From positions 1 to 39,732 of the forward strand of contig LRSR01007312.1 in the NCBI GenBank assembly GCA_001579985.1: a stretch of 39,732 nt of DNA, given 5' to 3'. The notes beneath the pieces were generated by a model. It was not told where the DNA came from. It was given only the letters and a program-made list of their open reading frames with translations, and did not search any database. The DNA is from Hypsibius dujardini. Lineage: Eukaryota; Tardigrada; Eutardigrada; Parachela; Hypsibiidae. The position numbers were made by a program, and so were the translations under genes. Shown here piece after piece: positions 39,206 to 39,732 of the stretch. Each line of letters begins with the position of its first letter. Within the stretch, counting starts at the first letter, position 1.

Positions 39206-39732
39206 GGTCGTCCAAAAATATACGGAATCAAGTCACTTTGCAGTCCTGCATTAATGCAAAAACATTTAAGTAGGTACGTAGTATGGGGATTTTCTGCGAT
39301 CTTTCCCTATGTAGGAAAGAGAAAGGTGGGCGGGAAAATCTGGGTCAGTGGGTATGGTTCGTGGTGGAGAGCAGAATGCTCCGCCGGTAAGTAATCAAAC
39401 AGAGAGCGGGAGAAACTAGTACGGGGAAAGGAGAGAGAGGCAGAGGGAGGATCGAGCGGATGGGGATTTGACCCATATATGGGGTACCTTTTATTGGGGT
39501 ACTACGTACTGTACGCGAACGCGCGCGACACATAAATACAAATGCAGGCAACAAATTGCGAAGCGGTGTTTAGATTGTACTGATAGTAATGCGCGGCCAT
39601 CGATTATCCGAAAAAATAAATGCCTTCATTGGTTGGCTGTATGGAGCATACATGCGCAGGAAGCGTATTTTTAAATGGGTAGAGCCTTCCCCTCTTGTCC
39701 CTGCGGGAAGATTTAGTTCAGCAGAGCAAGCT
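39206..39732. other. Right-edge flank, no gene recognised
   Basis: This should include the promoter of the minus-strand gene ending at 39205. A GA-rich patch lies at 39400-39460. Short openings on both strands show no motif. Confidence 0.4.

Overview
This is animal nuclear DNA. It has protein-coding genes split by spliceosomal GT-AG introns on both strands, metazoan-specific families (an Ena/VASP protein and a CDKL-type kinase), long tetranucleotide microsatellites, and several families of short inverted-repeat (MITE or foldback) elements. Short introns, small two-exon secreted-protein genes and the gene families fit a small-genome invertebrate. A tardigrade or another ecdysozoan is plausible, but nothing in the window proves the species. 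I see no prokaryotic, organellar or viral genes.

Layout. The left edge has the start of a minus-strand ORF that runs off the window (1-75). A mariner-type MITE follows (1097-1643). Next come two related small secreted-protein genes on the plus strand (2039-3499 and 4174-about 4500). A complete four-exon mitochondrial carrier of the SLC25A29 type lies on the minus strand (5141-8155). From about 10.6 to 18.7 kb a ten-coding-exon Ena/VASP gene lies on the plus strand; its introns hold most of the CTGT/ACAG/GATA repeats. Between 20.1 and 23.2 kb are a 78-residue secreted peptide, a broken copy and an intact copy of a small family with a signal-type N-terminus and a C-x-x-L tail, and a hairpin. 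A minus-strand gene at 23.8-29.0 kb joins repeated FMRP-like KH modules to a C-terminal MEX-3-like RING finger. After an element-rich gap, a CDKL1/4-like kinase lies on the minus strand (31992-35075). The last 4 kb hold a second intact C-x-x-L peptide gene (36633-36902), a tentative secreted-protein gene (37492-37811) and an orphan minus-strand gene (38816-39205).

The large genes have ordinary cell roles (actin filament elongation, mitochondrial basic amino-acid transport, a cilium- or signalling-type kinase, probable RNA-binding ubiquitin ligase) and do not look like one pathway. The most unusual content is the KH-RING architecture and the small hydrophobic-N-terminus/C-x-x-L family, whose second exon resembles the prenylated tail of G-protein gamma subunits. 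Three copies of one foldback family sit in introns of three different minus-strand genes, and four relatives of a second family are scattered through introns and gaps.

Exon borders were set by hand from open frames, GT/AG sites and phase agreement. Family assignments rest on recognised motifs, not on database searches.
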